Made by a program: the position numbers and the translations under genes. 7,877 nucleotides of DNA from JBQTJJ01 sp052387235. Lineage in GTDB: Bacteria > Actinomycetota > Acidimicrobiia > Acidimicrobiales > GCA-2861595. Positions 1 through 6,524 of this stretch are shown in pieces. The stretch is taken from contig JBQTJJ010000127.1 of NCBI GenBank assembly GCA_052387235.1, forward strand, positions 1 to 7,877, given 5' to 3'. The notes under the pieces are model-generated. The model was not told where the DNA came from. It was given only the letters and a program-made list of their open reading frames with translations, and did no database searches. Each line of letters opens with the position of its first letter. Positions within the stretch are counted from its first letter, which is position 1.

Positions 1-1
1 C

Positions 2-1567
2 GACGGCGCCGAGAAGCAGATCAAGGCCGCGGTCCGCAGCCTGCAGAAGAAGATCGTCCGCCGGCGCATCGTCGAGGACGGCGCCCGCATCGACGGCCGT
101 GGTCCCAAGGACATCCGGCCCCTGTCGGCCGAGGTGGGCCTCATCCCCACCGCCCACGGCTCCGGCCTGTTCCAGCGGGGTGAGACCCAGGTGCTCACCG
201 TCGCCACGCTCGGCATGCCCCGCATGGAGCAGATGCTCGACACCATCGGCATCGACGACACCAAGCGCTACATGCACCACTACAACATGGCCCCCTTCGC
301 CACCGGCGAGACCGGGTTCATGCGGGGCCCCAAGCGCCGCGAGATCGGCCACGGCCTGCTGGCCGAGCGGGCCCTGCTGCCGGTGGTTCCGCCGGTCGAG
401 GAGTTCCCGTACACCCTGCGTGCGGTGTCCGACTGCATGTCGTCCAACGGCTCGACGTCGATGGCGTCGGTGTGCGGATCGACCCTGTCGCTGATGGACG
501 CCGGCGTGCCCATCAAGGCCCCGGTGGCCGGCATCGCCATGGGCCTGGTGTTCGCCGAGGGCAAGTACACGACCCTCACCGACATCCTGGGCGCCGAGGA
601 CGCGTTCGGCGACATGGACTTCAAGGTGGCCGGCACGGCCGAGTTCGTGACCGCCCTCCAGCTCGACACCAAGATCGCCGGCATCCCCGCCGACGTGCTC
701 GGCCAGGCCCTGCAGCAGGCCCGCGAGGCCCGGCTCAAGATCCTGGAGGTGATGAGCGGCGCCCTGGCCGAGCCCCGTCCCGAGGTGGCCGCCACCGCGC
801 CCAAGATCGTCAGCATCGAGATCCCGATCGACAAGATCGGCGAGATCATCGGGCCCAAGGGCAAGGTCATCAACGCCCTGCAGCAGGAGACGGGCGCCGA
901 CATCAACGTCGACGACGACGGCATGGTGGGCACCGTCACCATCGGGGCCAAGGACGGCTCGGCGGTGGAGGAGGCGCGGCGCCGGATCGAGCTGATCCTC
1001 GACCCGCCCAAGGCCGAGATCGGCGCCGTCTACACGGGCCGCGTGGTCAACGTCACCAAGTTCGGCGCCTTCGTCAACATCCTTCCCGGCCGGGACGGCC
1101 TGCTCCACATCTCCAAGCTCGGCCAGGGCAAGCGGGTGGAGCGGGTGGAGGACGTGGTCGACCTGGGCGACGAGATCACCGTGCGCGTCGACGACATCGA
1201 CCAGCAGGGGAAGGTCTCCCTGTCGCCTGTCGGCGACAGCGACGCCTCCGCCTCCGGCGGAGGGGGGTCGAGAGGCGGGGCCGAGGCGCCGCCTCGTCGT
1301 TCCCCCCGTTCCGACGAGGCACGGCCTGCGGCCGCCTCGTCGGTCGGCGCCTCGTCGGCGCCGACTGGCGCCGGCTCGTCGGCAGAGACGGTGTCCTTCG
1401 AGGAAGTGTGGGAGTCGGAGGCGGCGAAGGAGTTCGGCGACCTGGGGCCGGCGCCGGCTGCCGGCGCCGATCCGGGCTCCGGGTTCGGTGGCGCTCGCCG
1501 CGAGCGCGGCGACGACCGTGGCCCACGCCGCAACCCCAGGCGGGGCGGGGGCGGCGGCCGGCGGTAG
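2..1567 (+). CDS. pnp: Polyribonucleotide nucleotidyltransferase (PNPase), 5' end cut off by window
   Basis: PNPase degrades RNA 3' to 5' by phosphorolysis, releasing nucleoside diphosphates, and can add 3' tails; it acts in the cytoplasm as a trimer. The frame is open from base 2 with no start, so I infer that about 290 N-terminal residues (first RNase PH domain and part of the helical domain) lie upstream. Visible in order are the end of the helical linker, the second RNase PH domain opening at RIDGRG (about 92-109), the phosphate-binding SNGSTSMAS loop (443-469), and the catalytic block GAEDAFGDMDFK, where the aspartates at 599-601 and 617-619 and the lysine at 623-625 match E. coli D486, D492 and K494. 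A KH domain with a GPKG loop (851-862) and an S1 domain (about 1019-1234) follow. The last 110 residues are a Ser/Gly/Ala/Arg-rich tail, probably disordered, ending in an RG-rich basic stretch. The M16 peptidase gene follows after 14 bases. Confidence 0.97.
   Translation, partial: DGAEKQIKAAVRSLQKKIVRRRIVEDGARIDGRGPKDIRPLSAEVGLIPTAHGSGLFQRGETQVLTVATLGMPRMEQMLDTIGIDDTKRYMHHYNMAPFATGETGFMRGPKRREIGHGLLAERALLPVVPPVEEFPYTLRAVSDCMSSNGSTSMASVCGSTLSLMDAGVPIKAPVAGIAMGLVFAEGKYTTLTDILGAEDAFGDMDFKVAGTAEFVTALQLDTKIAGIPADVLGQALQQAREARLKILEVMSGALAEPRPEVAATAPKIVSIEIPIDKIGEIIGPKGKVINALQQETGADINVDDDGMVGTVTIGAKDGSAVEEARRRIELILDPPKAEIGAVYTGRVVNVTKFGAFVNILPGRDGLLHISKLGQGKRVERVEDVVDLGDEITVRVDDIDQQGKVSLSPVGDSDASASGGGGSRGGAEAPPRRSPRSDEARPAAASSVGASSAPTGAGSSAETVSFEEVWESEAAKEFGDLGPAPAAGADPGSGFGGARRERGDDRGPRRNPRRGGGGGRR
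1291..1320. repeat. Inverted repeat with 9-bp perfect arms inside the pnp 3' tail
   Basis: The arm GCCTCGTCG at 1291-1299 is the exact reverse complement of CGACGAGGC at 1312-1320, with a 12-base loop. The left arm can instead pair with CGAGGC at 1282-1287 across a 3-base loop. Further direct copies of GCCTCGTCGG begin at 1334 and 1349, with a variant GGCTCGTCGG at 1373, all in the same codon phase (Ala/Gly-Ser-Ser). The repeats can be explained by a repetitive Ser/Ala-rich protein tail in very GC-rich DNA. An RNA structure role is only a possibility, and there is no T-tract, so it is not an intrinsic terminator. Confidence 0.5.
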
Positions 1568-1570
1568 AGG
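1566..1570 (+). promoter_or_regulatory. Ribosome binding site for the M16 peptidase gene
   Basis: AGAGG overlaps the pnp TAG stop (1565-1567) and sits 11 bases before the GTG at 1582. It is the only purine-rich candidate in the short gap, and it supports GTG 1582 as the start because no ATG occurs in this frame until deep inside the peptidase domain. The overlap with the upstream stop suggests coupled translation. Confidence 0.55.
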
Positions 1571-1581
1571 CGGCGACCCAA

Positions 1582-2835
1582 GTGATCGAGACCACCACGC
1601 TGGACAGCGGCATCACCGTCGTCACCGAGCGCATCCCCTGGGTGCGCTCGGTGAGCGCCGGCTTCTGGGTCGGCACCGGCTCCCGGGACGAGGCCGACGG
1701 CCTGTTCGGCGCATCGCACTTTCTCGAGCACCTGCTGTTCAAGGGCACGCCCGACCGCACCGCCCGCCAGATCGCCGAGGACATCGACGCGGTGGGCGGC
1801 GACATGAACGCCTTCACCACCAAGGAGTACACGGCGTTCTACGTGCGGGTCCTCGACGACAGCCTCGACCTCGGCCTCGACATCCTCTCCGACATCCTCT
1901 GGAGCCCGGCCTTCCGGCCCGAGGAGGTCGAGGCCGAGCGCCAGGTCATCCAGGAGGAGATCCTGATGCGGGCCGACGAGCCCGCCGACCTGGTGCACGA
2001 GGTCTTCTCCGAGGCCCTCTTCCCCGACCACCCGGTGGGCCGGGAGGTGCTGGGGGACGAGCACACCATCGGCGCCATGAGCCGGGCCGACATCGCCGAC
2101 TTCCACGCCCACCACTACCGCCCGGGCAACGTGGTCTTCGCCGCCGCCGGCCAGTTGGAGCACGCCGCCGTCGTCGACGGCATCGGGCGGCGGTTCGCCG
2201 GCGCCACCGGCGGTGAGGCGCCGGCCCGGGCCCGGCCCACGGCCCCGCCCCGTGCGGTCGCCGTCGACCCCCGGCCCACCGAGCAGGTGCACCTGGTCCT
2301 CGGCGTGCGCAGCGTCGACCGCCACTCCGAGGACCGCTACGCCCTCTCGGTCGTCAACCACGTCCTCGGCGGCGGGCTGTCGTCGCGCCTGTTCCAGAAG
2401 GTCCGGGAGGAGCGCGGCCTTGCCTACTCGGTGTACTCGTACCGGTCGGCCTACGCCGACTCCGGATCGCTGGCCGTGTACGTGGGCACCATGCCGGCCC
2501 GCGTCGCCGAGGTGCTCGACATCGTGCGCAACGAGATGGACGAGATCGGCGCCTCGGGCATCACCGAGCGGGAGCTGGAGGTGGCCAAGGGCCACCTGGT
2601 GGGGGAGATGGCCCTGTCCCTGGAGGACTCGGCCGCCCGCATGAGCCGCATCGGCCGTCACCAGCTGGTGCACGGCGCCGTCGCCACCATGGAGGAGGTG
2701 GTGGCCCACATCGAGGCGGTCACCCTCGACGACGCCAGGCGCGTGGCGGCCGGCGTCCTCGGCGACGAGGATCGGGTCCTGGCCGTGGTGGGCCCGGTGG
2801 ACGAGGACGCCTTCGACGCCCCCCGGGTAGCCTGA
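1582..2835 (+). CDS. M16 family zinc metallopeptidase (processing-peptidase type)
   Basis: This 417-residue protein has the size and layout of bacterial single-chain M16 peptidases related to the mitochondrial processing peptidase beta subunit, which cleave peptides inside a closing two-lobed chamber. The inverted zinc motif HFLEH is at residues 46-50 (His46, His50 as ligands, Glu49 as catalytic base). The third ligand is Glu126, 80 residues after the first His as in the family, with the conserved accompanying Glu119. NAFTTKEYTAFY follows the first motif as expected. The C-terminal half carries the inactive M16 lobe with GGGLSSRLFQKVREERGLAYSV (split here: GGGLSSRLF from residue 263, REERGLAYSV from residue 275), which includes the Arg and Tyr that usually contact substrate. 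There is no signal peptide, so a cytoplasmic location is likely. GTG 1582 is chosen because it matches the usual family N-terminus just before the beta strand (TLDSGITVVTE) and has an upstream AGAGG. The gene lies between pnp and dapB, as in Streptomyces; its natural substrate is not known from sequence. Confidence 0.93.
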   Translation: MIETTTLDSGITVVTERIPWVRSVSAGFWVGTGSRDEADGLFGASHFLEHLLFKGTPDRTARQIAEDIDAVGGDMNAFTTKEYTAFYVRVLDDSLDLGLDILSDILWSPAFRPEEVEAERQVIQEEILMRADEPADLVHEVFSEALFPDHPVGREVLGDEHTIGAMSRADIADFHAHHYRPGNVVFAAAGQLEHAAVVDGIGRRFAGATGGEAPARARPTAPPRAVAVDPRPTEQVHLVLGVRSVDRHSEDRYALSVVNHVLGGGLSSRLFQKVREERGLAYSVYSYRSAYADSGSLAVYVGTMPARVAEVLDIVRNEMDEIGASGITERELEVAKGHLVGEMALSLEDSAARMSRIGRHQLVHGAVATMEEVVAHIEAVTLDDARRVAAGVLGDEDRVLAVVGPVDEDAFDAPRVA

Positions 2836-2841
2836 GTCCCC

Positions 2842-3630
2842 ATGCGAGTCGGGGTGTTCGGCGCCGGGGGGCGGATGGGCTCCACCGTCTGCCGGGCCGT
2901 GGCCGACGATCCCGACCTCGAGCTGGTGGCCGCCGTCGACCCCCACCACCGCGGCATCGACCTGCGCCAGCTGATCGGGCCGGGGGTAGAGGGGATCCAG
3001 ATCTCCGGCGACGCAGCGGCCTTCGCCGCCGCCGGCGTCGAGGTGGCCGTCGACTTCACCGACGCCGGCGCTGCCCGCCGGAACCTGGGGTGGTGCGCCG
3101 CCAACAAGGTCCACGCCGTGGTCGGCACCACCGGGCTCCAGGACGCCGACCTGGAGCAGCTGCGCTCGTCGTTCGTGGACGGCGTGAACTGCGTGGTGGC
3201 GCCGAACTTCGCCATCGGCGCCGTGCTCATGATGCGCTTCGCGGAGCTGGCGTCGCCCTGGTTCGAGACGGCCGAGGTGATCGAGCTGCACCACGACGCC
3301 AAGGTCGACGCCCCGTCCGGGACGGCCATGCTGACGGCCCGGCGCATGGCCGCCGCCTCCCAGGACTGGGCGACCGACCCCACCCGGGAGGAGGTCATGG
3401 CCGGGGCCCGGGGCGCCGACACCGGCACCGGCATACGGGTCCACTCCGTGCGGCTGCGGGGCCTGGTGGCCCACCAGGAGGTCCTGTTCGGCACCTCGGG
3501 CCAGAGCCTGTCCATCCGCCACGACTCCTACGACCGCACGTCGTTCATGCCGGGCGTGCTCCTGGCCGTGAAGGCGGTGGGCGACCATCCCGGCCTCACG
3601 GTCGGGCTCGACAGCCTGCTCGCGCTCTGA
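2842..3630 (+). CDS. dapB: 4-hydroxy-tetrahydrodipicolinate reductase
   Basis: DapB reduces the product of DapA to tetrahydrodipicolinate with NAD(P)H, in the cytoplasmic diaminopimelate pathway that supplies lysine and peptidoglycan. The 262-residue length is normal. The N-terminal Rossmann nucleotide loop is GAGGRMG (residues 7-13), followed by VGTTG (94-98) and APNFAIG (120-126). The substrate and catalytic signature ELHHDAKVDAPSGTA (148-162) has His150 and Lys154 at the positions of E. coli His159 and Lys163. The ATG lies 6 bases after the M16 stop, with no good Shine-Dalgarno sequence, so translation is probably coupled to the upstream gene. The protein is intact, with no sign of frameshift. 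Apart from position in the pnp cluster, no regulatory element for it is visible. Confidence 0.96.
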   Translation: MRVGVFGAGGRMGSTVCRAVADDPDLELVAAVDPHHRGIDLRQLIGPGVEGIQISGDAAAFAAAGVEVAVDFTDAGAARRNLGWCAANKVHAVVGTTGLQDADLEQLRSSFVDGVNCVVAPNFAIGAVLMMRFAELASPWFETAEVIELHHDAKVDAPSGTAMLTARRMAAASQDWATDPTREEVMAGARGADTGTGIRVHSVRLRGLVAHQEVLFGTSGQSLSIRHDSYDRTSFMPGVLLAVKAVGDHPGLTVGLDSLLAL

Positions 3631-3663
3631 GCTTCCTGCGAGCCCTCCCCGGACCCGGGCCCG

Positions 3664-3679
3664 CGGCAGGGCCCTGCCG
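3664..3679. repeat. Perfect 16-bp palindrome downstream of dapB
   Basis: CGGCAGGGCCCTGCCG reads the same on both strands and lies 33 bases after the dapB stop, in front of the likely start of the membrane protein gene. As RNA it could form a 6-bp stem with a GGCC loop. No T-tract follows, so it is not a standard intrinsic terminator. It could be an operator, a weak hairpin, or chance in GC-rich DNA. If the membrane protein starts upstream of GTG 3717, it is simply coding sequence. Confidence 0.5.
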
Positions 3680-3716
3680 GGACGAACCGGGCCCCGGCGA
3701 GCAGCAGGCCTGGCTG

Positions 3717-5765
3717 GTGCCGGTCGCCCTCGGCGTGGCCGTCGGGATCGTCGCCCTCTTCGCCGGGCTGGCCCTGGTGGCGCCGCCGTACGTGTCGCCG
3801 GCCGACCTCACCGTCAACGGCATCCACAACTTCCGGCCCGAGCGCGATTCCCAGGTGTACTTCGCAGCGGGGGCGGTCGCCGTCGTGGCGGCGCTCGTCC
3901 TCTCGCGGCTGCCGGCCGGGCGGCGCCTCCGGGTCTCCCGGCCCCACCAGGCCCGCCTCCTGGCCCTCGGTGTCGCGGGCGCGGCGACGGCGTCGGCCGC
4001 CGGCGCCTACCTCCGGGTGCGGCACTCGCTCCCCCTCGGCTCCGCGGGGCGGGGCGGCCACCTCGGCCTCTCGCTGGCCCTGGCGGCGGCCTGCGTCGTC
4101 GCCGCCAGGGCGGCTCGGCCGGAGGAGGGAACCCGCCCCGCGCCCGCACCGGCCCCGCTCCCCGCCCGGCTGCGGCTGGGCTGGGCCGACCTGGTGGTCC
4201 CCCTCCTGGTCGTCGGGCTGCTCTACCTCCCGGGGTGGAGGGGGCTGGCCGGGAACGCGTTCCAGGGGGAGGGCTCCCTGCACCTGGACTTCTTCGGCTT
4301 CGGTCCGGCGACGGCGTTCCGGACCGGGACCGCCCTCGGGACCGAGCTCCACCCGTACTATGGGCTGGGCTGGGCCATGGTGTTCGCCCGCCTCGACCCG
4401 CTCTCGTACGGGCACATCATCCGCTTCGAGGTCATCTACGGCTGCCTGTACTTCACGGGTGTCTACGTCCTGCTCAGGCTCCTGGCCGGCGACCGGCGGT
4501 GGGCGGCGGCGGGGACGGCCCTGGCCATCCTGTTCCAGCTGTTCGCGGGCTACCCCGATGCGTTCGTGCTCTGGCGGTTCCCGTCCGCCACCGTCATGCG
4601 GTGGTCGTTCGACGTCTGGTTCTTCCTCGCCTGCCTCCTCCACCTGCGCACCGGCCGCACGGCGTGGGCCATGGTGGCCGGCGCCATGGTGGCCCTCGCC
4701 GTGGTGTTCCAGGTGGACACCGGCCTGGCCCTTGCGGTCCCCTTCGCCCTGTTCTGGGCGTGCCGGTGGCGGGCCACCGGGGCCCGGTCGGTACGGGCCC
4801 TCGCCGCCTCGGCCACGTCGGCCGCCGTCGTCGGGGTCGTCGGCCTCGGCATGGCCAGTCGATGGACCCTGGGCTCGGGCCGGTTCTGGCAGGGCTGGCT
4901 CGAGAACCTGCGGCTCTCCTCGGCCGGCGGGACGCTCCTGCCGATGGCCACCACCCCTGCCGCGTCGGACATCGCAGTGTTCGCGGTGGCCACGGCCGTC
5001 TACCTCGCCGTGGTGTGCACCGCCGTCCTCCGGGTCGTCCGAGGCCGGGCCTCGACGGCGACGGTCATGCTCGGATGCATCGCCGCCTACGGGTTCGTCT
5101 CGTTCTCGTACTTCACCGGGCGCTCGAACCCGCACAACCTCTTCCGCCCCACGGTGCCGCTTGCCATCCTGCTGGGTGCGTGCGGCGGCCTCGCCCACCG
5201 GGCCTGGGTCGGCGGCCGCCGGCCGTCACCGGCCCGGTCCGCCGCCGCCTGGGGCGCGCCGGCCCTGGCGGTGGCGCTGCTCCTGGCCAACCCGGGGGCG
5301 CGGGCCTACCCCGGCCTGCTGCGCACCGCGGCCGTGGGCGGCACCGCCCGCGGGGTCTGCCTGTTCGAGGACCCGGACGACGTCTGCGGGATGGCGGAGA
5401 GCCAGCGGGAGCCGGTCCGGGACCTCCACGCCGTGGCGGCCCGCCTCCGCTCGCTCGGGGCGCCGGGAACGGCGGTGGCGGTCGTCGACCAGATCGGGCC
5501 GGTGATCCCGCACATGGCGGGGGCCCGCCCGTGGGGGCGCTACGTGCCCCTGTTCCCCAGCCTGCTCACGCGGGCCCAGGTGGAGGTCGTCGCCGGCGAC
5601 CTCCGGGACCATCCGCCCCGTTTCCTCGTGATGCGGTCCGAGGCCGACGTCGCCCCGTTCTACGCCGACATCTGGCGCGCGCTGCGGGGCACGGTGGAGG
5701 CCGGGTTCGTGTTCGACAGCCGGGAGGGGCCGTTCGAGATCTGGCGCCGCCGCGCCGGGGGCTAG
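3717..5765 (+). CDS. Large polytopic membrane protein, GT-C glycosyltransferase-like
   Basis: I do not recognise a named gene. From GTG 3717 the product is 682 residues with roughly 12 to 16 hydrophobic segments (for example near 3717-3785, 4425-4480, 4660-4710, 4965-5045, 5140-5200 and 5240-5300), then a soluble C-terminal part of about 150 residues (from about 5310). An extracytoplasmic-type loop after an early membrane segment carries LHLDFFGFGP (His189, Asp191) and then ELHPYYGLGW (210-219). This acidic loop followed by a Tyr/Gly-rich stretch resembles uncharacterised actinobacterial GT-C-type membrane proteins that use lipid-linked sugars; that assignment is inference. The C-terminal part holds two cysteines (548 and 557) that could form a disulfide. 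The start is weak: no ATG exists nearby, CTG 3627 overlaps the dapB stop, and GTG 3717 and 3735 are the first ordinary alternatives. The stop interlocks with that of the convergent gene. Confidence 0.75.
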   Translation: MPVALGVAVGIVALFAGLALVAPPYVSPADLTVNGIHNFRPERDSQVYFAAGAVAVVAALVLSRLPAGRRLRVSRPHQARLLALGVAGAATASAAGAYLRVRHSLPLGSAGRGGHLGLSLALAAACVVAARAARPEEGTRPAPAPAPLPARLRLGWADLVVPLLVVGLLYLPGWRGLAGNAFQGEGSLHLDFFGFGPATAFRTGTALGTELHPYYGLGWAMVFARLDPLSYGHIIRFEVIYGCLYFTGVYVLLRLLAGDRRWAAAGTALAILFQLFAGYPDAFVLWRFPSATVMRWSFDVWFFLACLLHLRTGRTAWAMVAGAMVALAVVFQVDTGLALAVPFALFWACRWRATGARSVRALAASATSAAVVGVVGLGMASRWTLGSGRFWQGWLENLRLSSAGGTLLPMATTPAASDIAVFAVATAVYLAVVCTAVLRVVRGRASTATVMLGCIAAYGFVSFSYFTGRSNPHNLFRPTVPLAILLGACGGLAHRAWVGGRRPSPARSAAAWGAPALAVALLLANPGARAYPGLLRTAAVGGTARGVCLFEDPDDVCGMAESQREPVRDLHAVAARLRSLGAPGTAVAVVDQIGPVIPHMAGARPWGRYVPLFPSLLTRAQVEVVAGDLRDHPPRFLVMRSEADVAPFYADIWRALRGTVEAGFVFDSREGPFEIWRRRAGG

Positions 5766-6460
5766 TCGTTGCCGCCGGTCCCGGCCTCGCCCTCCTCCCG
5801 GTCCAGCTCCCGTTCCATGTCGGAGATCGACCCGAGGTCGGTCGCGCCGCCCTTCCTGCCGGTCACCACCATGACGACCACCAGCGCGACCGACAGGGCG
5901 GTCAGGGGCCACTGGTAGCGGCGCAGGAACTCGAGGACGGAGTCGAGGGGCCCCGAGAACACGTCGCCGAACATCCGCAGCAGGATCAGGGTGACCACCG
6001 TGCCGCCCAGGTTGAGGGCCAGGAACACGCCCGCTCTCATCTTGGAGGCCCCGGCCAGCACCGAGATGATGGCGTTGGGCGCGATGGCGACCATGGGGTA
6101 GGCCGCCTTCTTGAACCAGTCCTCGTAGATGGTGACCGAGGCGGCCCCGTCGCCCAGCTTGCGCTCCAGCCACCGCACGCTGGCGTCGCCGTAACGGCGA
6201 CCGAGCAGGAAGTACAAGGGGTCCGACAGCATCTGGCGGCCCACGCCCACCACGAAGAAGGTGACCGGGTCGATCGAGGTGGCGGTGAGGGCCAGGTAGC
6301 GCTTGCGGGTGTTGAGCAGGATGAGCCACACCGGGTGCTCCACGGCCAGGGTGGGAGCCAGGGCGTCGCCCACGTAGGCCAGGATCGTGAGCACCACGAT
6401 CGGCGCCAGGAGCAGGTACAGGGCCCGGCGCCGGCCGGTCTTCGCGGGGTCGTTCTCCAT
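5762..6460 (-). CDS. VTT-domain (DedA-like, SNARE-associated) membrane protein
   Basis: The 232-residue product looks like a divergent DedA/VTT-domain integral membrane protein; family members are linked to lipid scrambling and membrane homeostasis. Residues 13-33 form a first hydrophobic segment after a basic RRR. A central region has DPLYFLLGRRYGDA (80-93), typical of the family. A re-entrant-like stretch follows, AYPMVAIAPNAIISVLAGAS (120-139), then GVFLALNLGGTVVTLILL (144-161) and a last membrane helix at about 185-200. The C-terminal tail is hydrophilic and acidic (ERELDREEGE, 216-225). Pro128 is kept, but the arginines that flank the equivalent Pro in E. coli DedA proteins are absent (see findings). 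The start at 6460 gives a short basic N-terminus, although an in-frame ATG at 6526 would add 22 residues; neither has a good ribosome site. The gene is convergent with the membrane protein and divergent from the di-iron protein. Confidence 0.82.
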   Translation of the reverse strand: MENDPAKTGRRRALYLLLAPIVVLTILAYVGDALAPTLAVEHPVWLILLNTRKRYLALTATSIDPVTFFVVGVGRQMLSDPLYFLLGRRYGDASVRWLERKLGDGAASVTIYEDWFKKAAYPMVAIAPNAIISVLAGASKMRAGVFLALNLGGTVVTLILLRMFGDVFSGPLDSVLEFLRRYQWPLTALSVALVVVMVVTGRKGGATDLGSISDMERELDREEGEAGTGGND

Positions 6461-6524
6461 GGCCGGGGCCCGAACGGTAGCCTCTGGCGTCGCCGACGGG
6501 CTCCCGGGGCGGTACAAAGGAGCC
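6461..6524. promoter_or_regulatory. Divergent intergenic region with probable back-to-back promoters
   Basis: These 64 bases separate two divergent genes, so promoters for both should lie here or in the opposing coding sequence. A plus-strand TAGCCT (6478-6483) fits the actinobacterial -10 form TANNNT, and a minus-strand TACCGT (6479-6474) overlaps it. I find no convincing -35 box for either. The assignment rests mainly on gene orientation. Confidence 0.3.
6516..6522 (+). promoter_or_regulatory. Ribosome binding site for the di-iron protein gene
   Basis: AAAGGAG is a strong Shine-Dalgarno match, but only two bases separate it from ATG 6525, which is shorter than usual. It still favours ATG 6525 over the in-frame ATG at 6459, which has no such site. 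Confidence 0.6.

Noticed and set aside
1447..1458. 12-bp palindrome GCCGGCGCCGGC in the pnp tail
   Set aside because: Such strings are frequent by chance in DNA this rich in G and C, and here it lies in Gly/Ala/Pro codons.
472..1581. Extension of the M16 peptidase frame upstream of GTG 1582
   Set aside because: The upstream residues are Arg/Gly-rich and antisensical within pnp, which is certain in another frame; the peptidase fold begins right after 1582.
1030..3588. 852-residue minus-strand open frame across the pnp, M16 and dapB genes
   Set aside because: It is a shadow of high-GC codon use: His/Gly/Val/Arg-rich composition, no recognisable domain, and complete overlap with three genes whose catalytic motifs are intact.
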